NCBI GenBank assembly: GCA_016987375.1
Contig: PJRA01000005.1
Coordinates: 1,176,109-1,204,318, forward strand
Direction: 5' to 3'
DNA length: 28,210 bases
From: Brachionus koreanus
Taxonomy: Eukaryota > Rotifera > Eurotatoria > Ploima > Brachionidae
The position numbers were made by a program, and so were the translations under genes. Shown here piece after piece: positions 28,069-28,210 of this stretch (position 1 is its first letter; each line of letters starts with the position of its first letter). The notes under the pieces were generated by a model. The model made no database searches. It was not told the origin of the DNA and worked only from the letters and a program-made list of their open reading frames with translations.

Positions 28069-28210
28069 ACTTGGTCTTTTTCAGTTAAATGCTGACATCT
28101 GACAAAATGAGCAATTAAGCAAAAAAGATGAAAATCAGAAAGAGAGATCTAGACTTGTTGAATGAGGAAGAAGTTGAATCCCTTCCAGCTCTTCTAGTTC
28201 TACCCAGACT

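Larger units (their letters stand above)
25673..28210 (+). other. large 5'-portion intron of beta-adaptin, continuing past the window
   Basis: Starts with donor AG|GTAATC and has no acceptor plus coding match by the end of the window, so it exceeds 2.5 kb, in contrast to the three preceding introns of about 60 nt. Much of the added length is mobile-element sequence: LINE relics at 25860-26860 and two TTAA-flanked elements at 27639-28068. Between 26870 and 27630 I see only AT-rich sequence and a slightly GC-richer patch to 27080 that may be more LINE debris. Confidence 0.7.

Noticed and set aside
1..28210. tRNA, rRNA or CRISPR-like arrays
   Set aside because: I looked for B-box-like GTTCRANNC motifs, rRNA-like blocks and regularly spaced repeats by eye and found none.

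Overview
This window looks like nuclear DNA from an AT-rich invertebrate animal. Genes are split by very short introns (about 46-60 nt, GT...AG, T-rich before the acceptor), intergenic DNA is extremely A+T-rich, and the gene set is metazoan: dCMP deaminase, mitochondrial ribosomal protein mL54, a TTI2-like protein, a NRF-6-type acyltransferase and beta-adaptin. A rotifer-like genome would fit, but nothing here proves the taxon.

Layout. 1-855: dCMP deaminase, minus strand, three exons. 856-2954: AT-rich, with one weak small ORF and one copy of a short repeat. 2955-4040: mL54 (plus) converging on a small two-helix, possibly dispanin-type membrane protein (minus). 4041-10085: a 6 kb gene desert with scattered LINE debris. 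10086-11054: TTI2-like, minus strand. 11970-12672: a second, divergent deaminase in four exons on the plus strand. 12673-16102: a mobile-element zone with LINE C-terminus, LINE 3' tails, an insertion flanked by a 29-bp duplication, LINE reverse transcriptase debris and a long inverted repeat. 16103-22547: a complete eight-exon NRF-6-like gene; its 3.5 kb fourth intron holds a decayed antisense retroelement that is strikingly GC-richer than its surroundings. 22548-24558: intergenic, with a ~300 bp near-palindrome. 24559-28210: first four exons of AP-1/AP-2 beta-adaptin, then an intron of more than 2.5 kb loaded with LINE debris and two abutting TTAA-flanked short elements.

No operon-like logic or multi-gene system is visible; neighbours are functionally unrelated housekeeping-type genes. 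The most distinctive content is the pair of deaminase paralogs (one intron shared in position and phase, one copy with an altered substrate loop), the intact NRF-6 gene spliced around an antisense retroelement, and many fold-back or MITE-like sequences. All gene models were built by hand from reading frames, splice sites and remembered family motifs; no searches were run.
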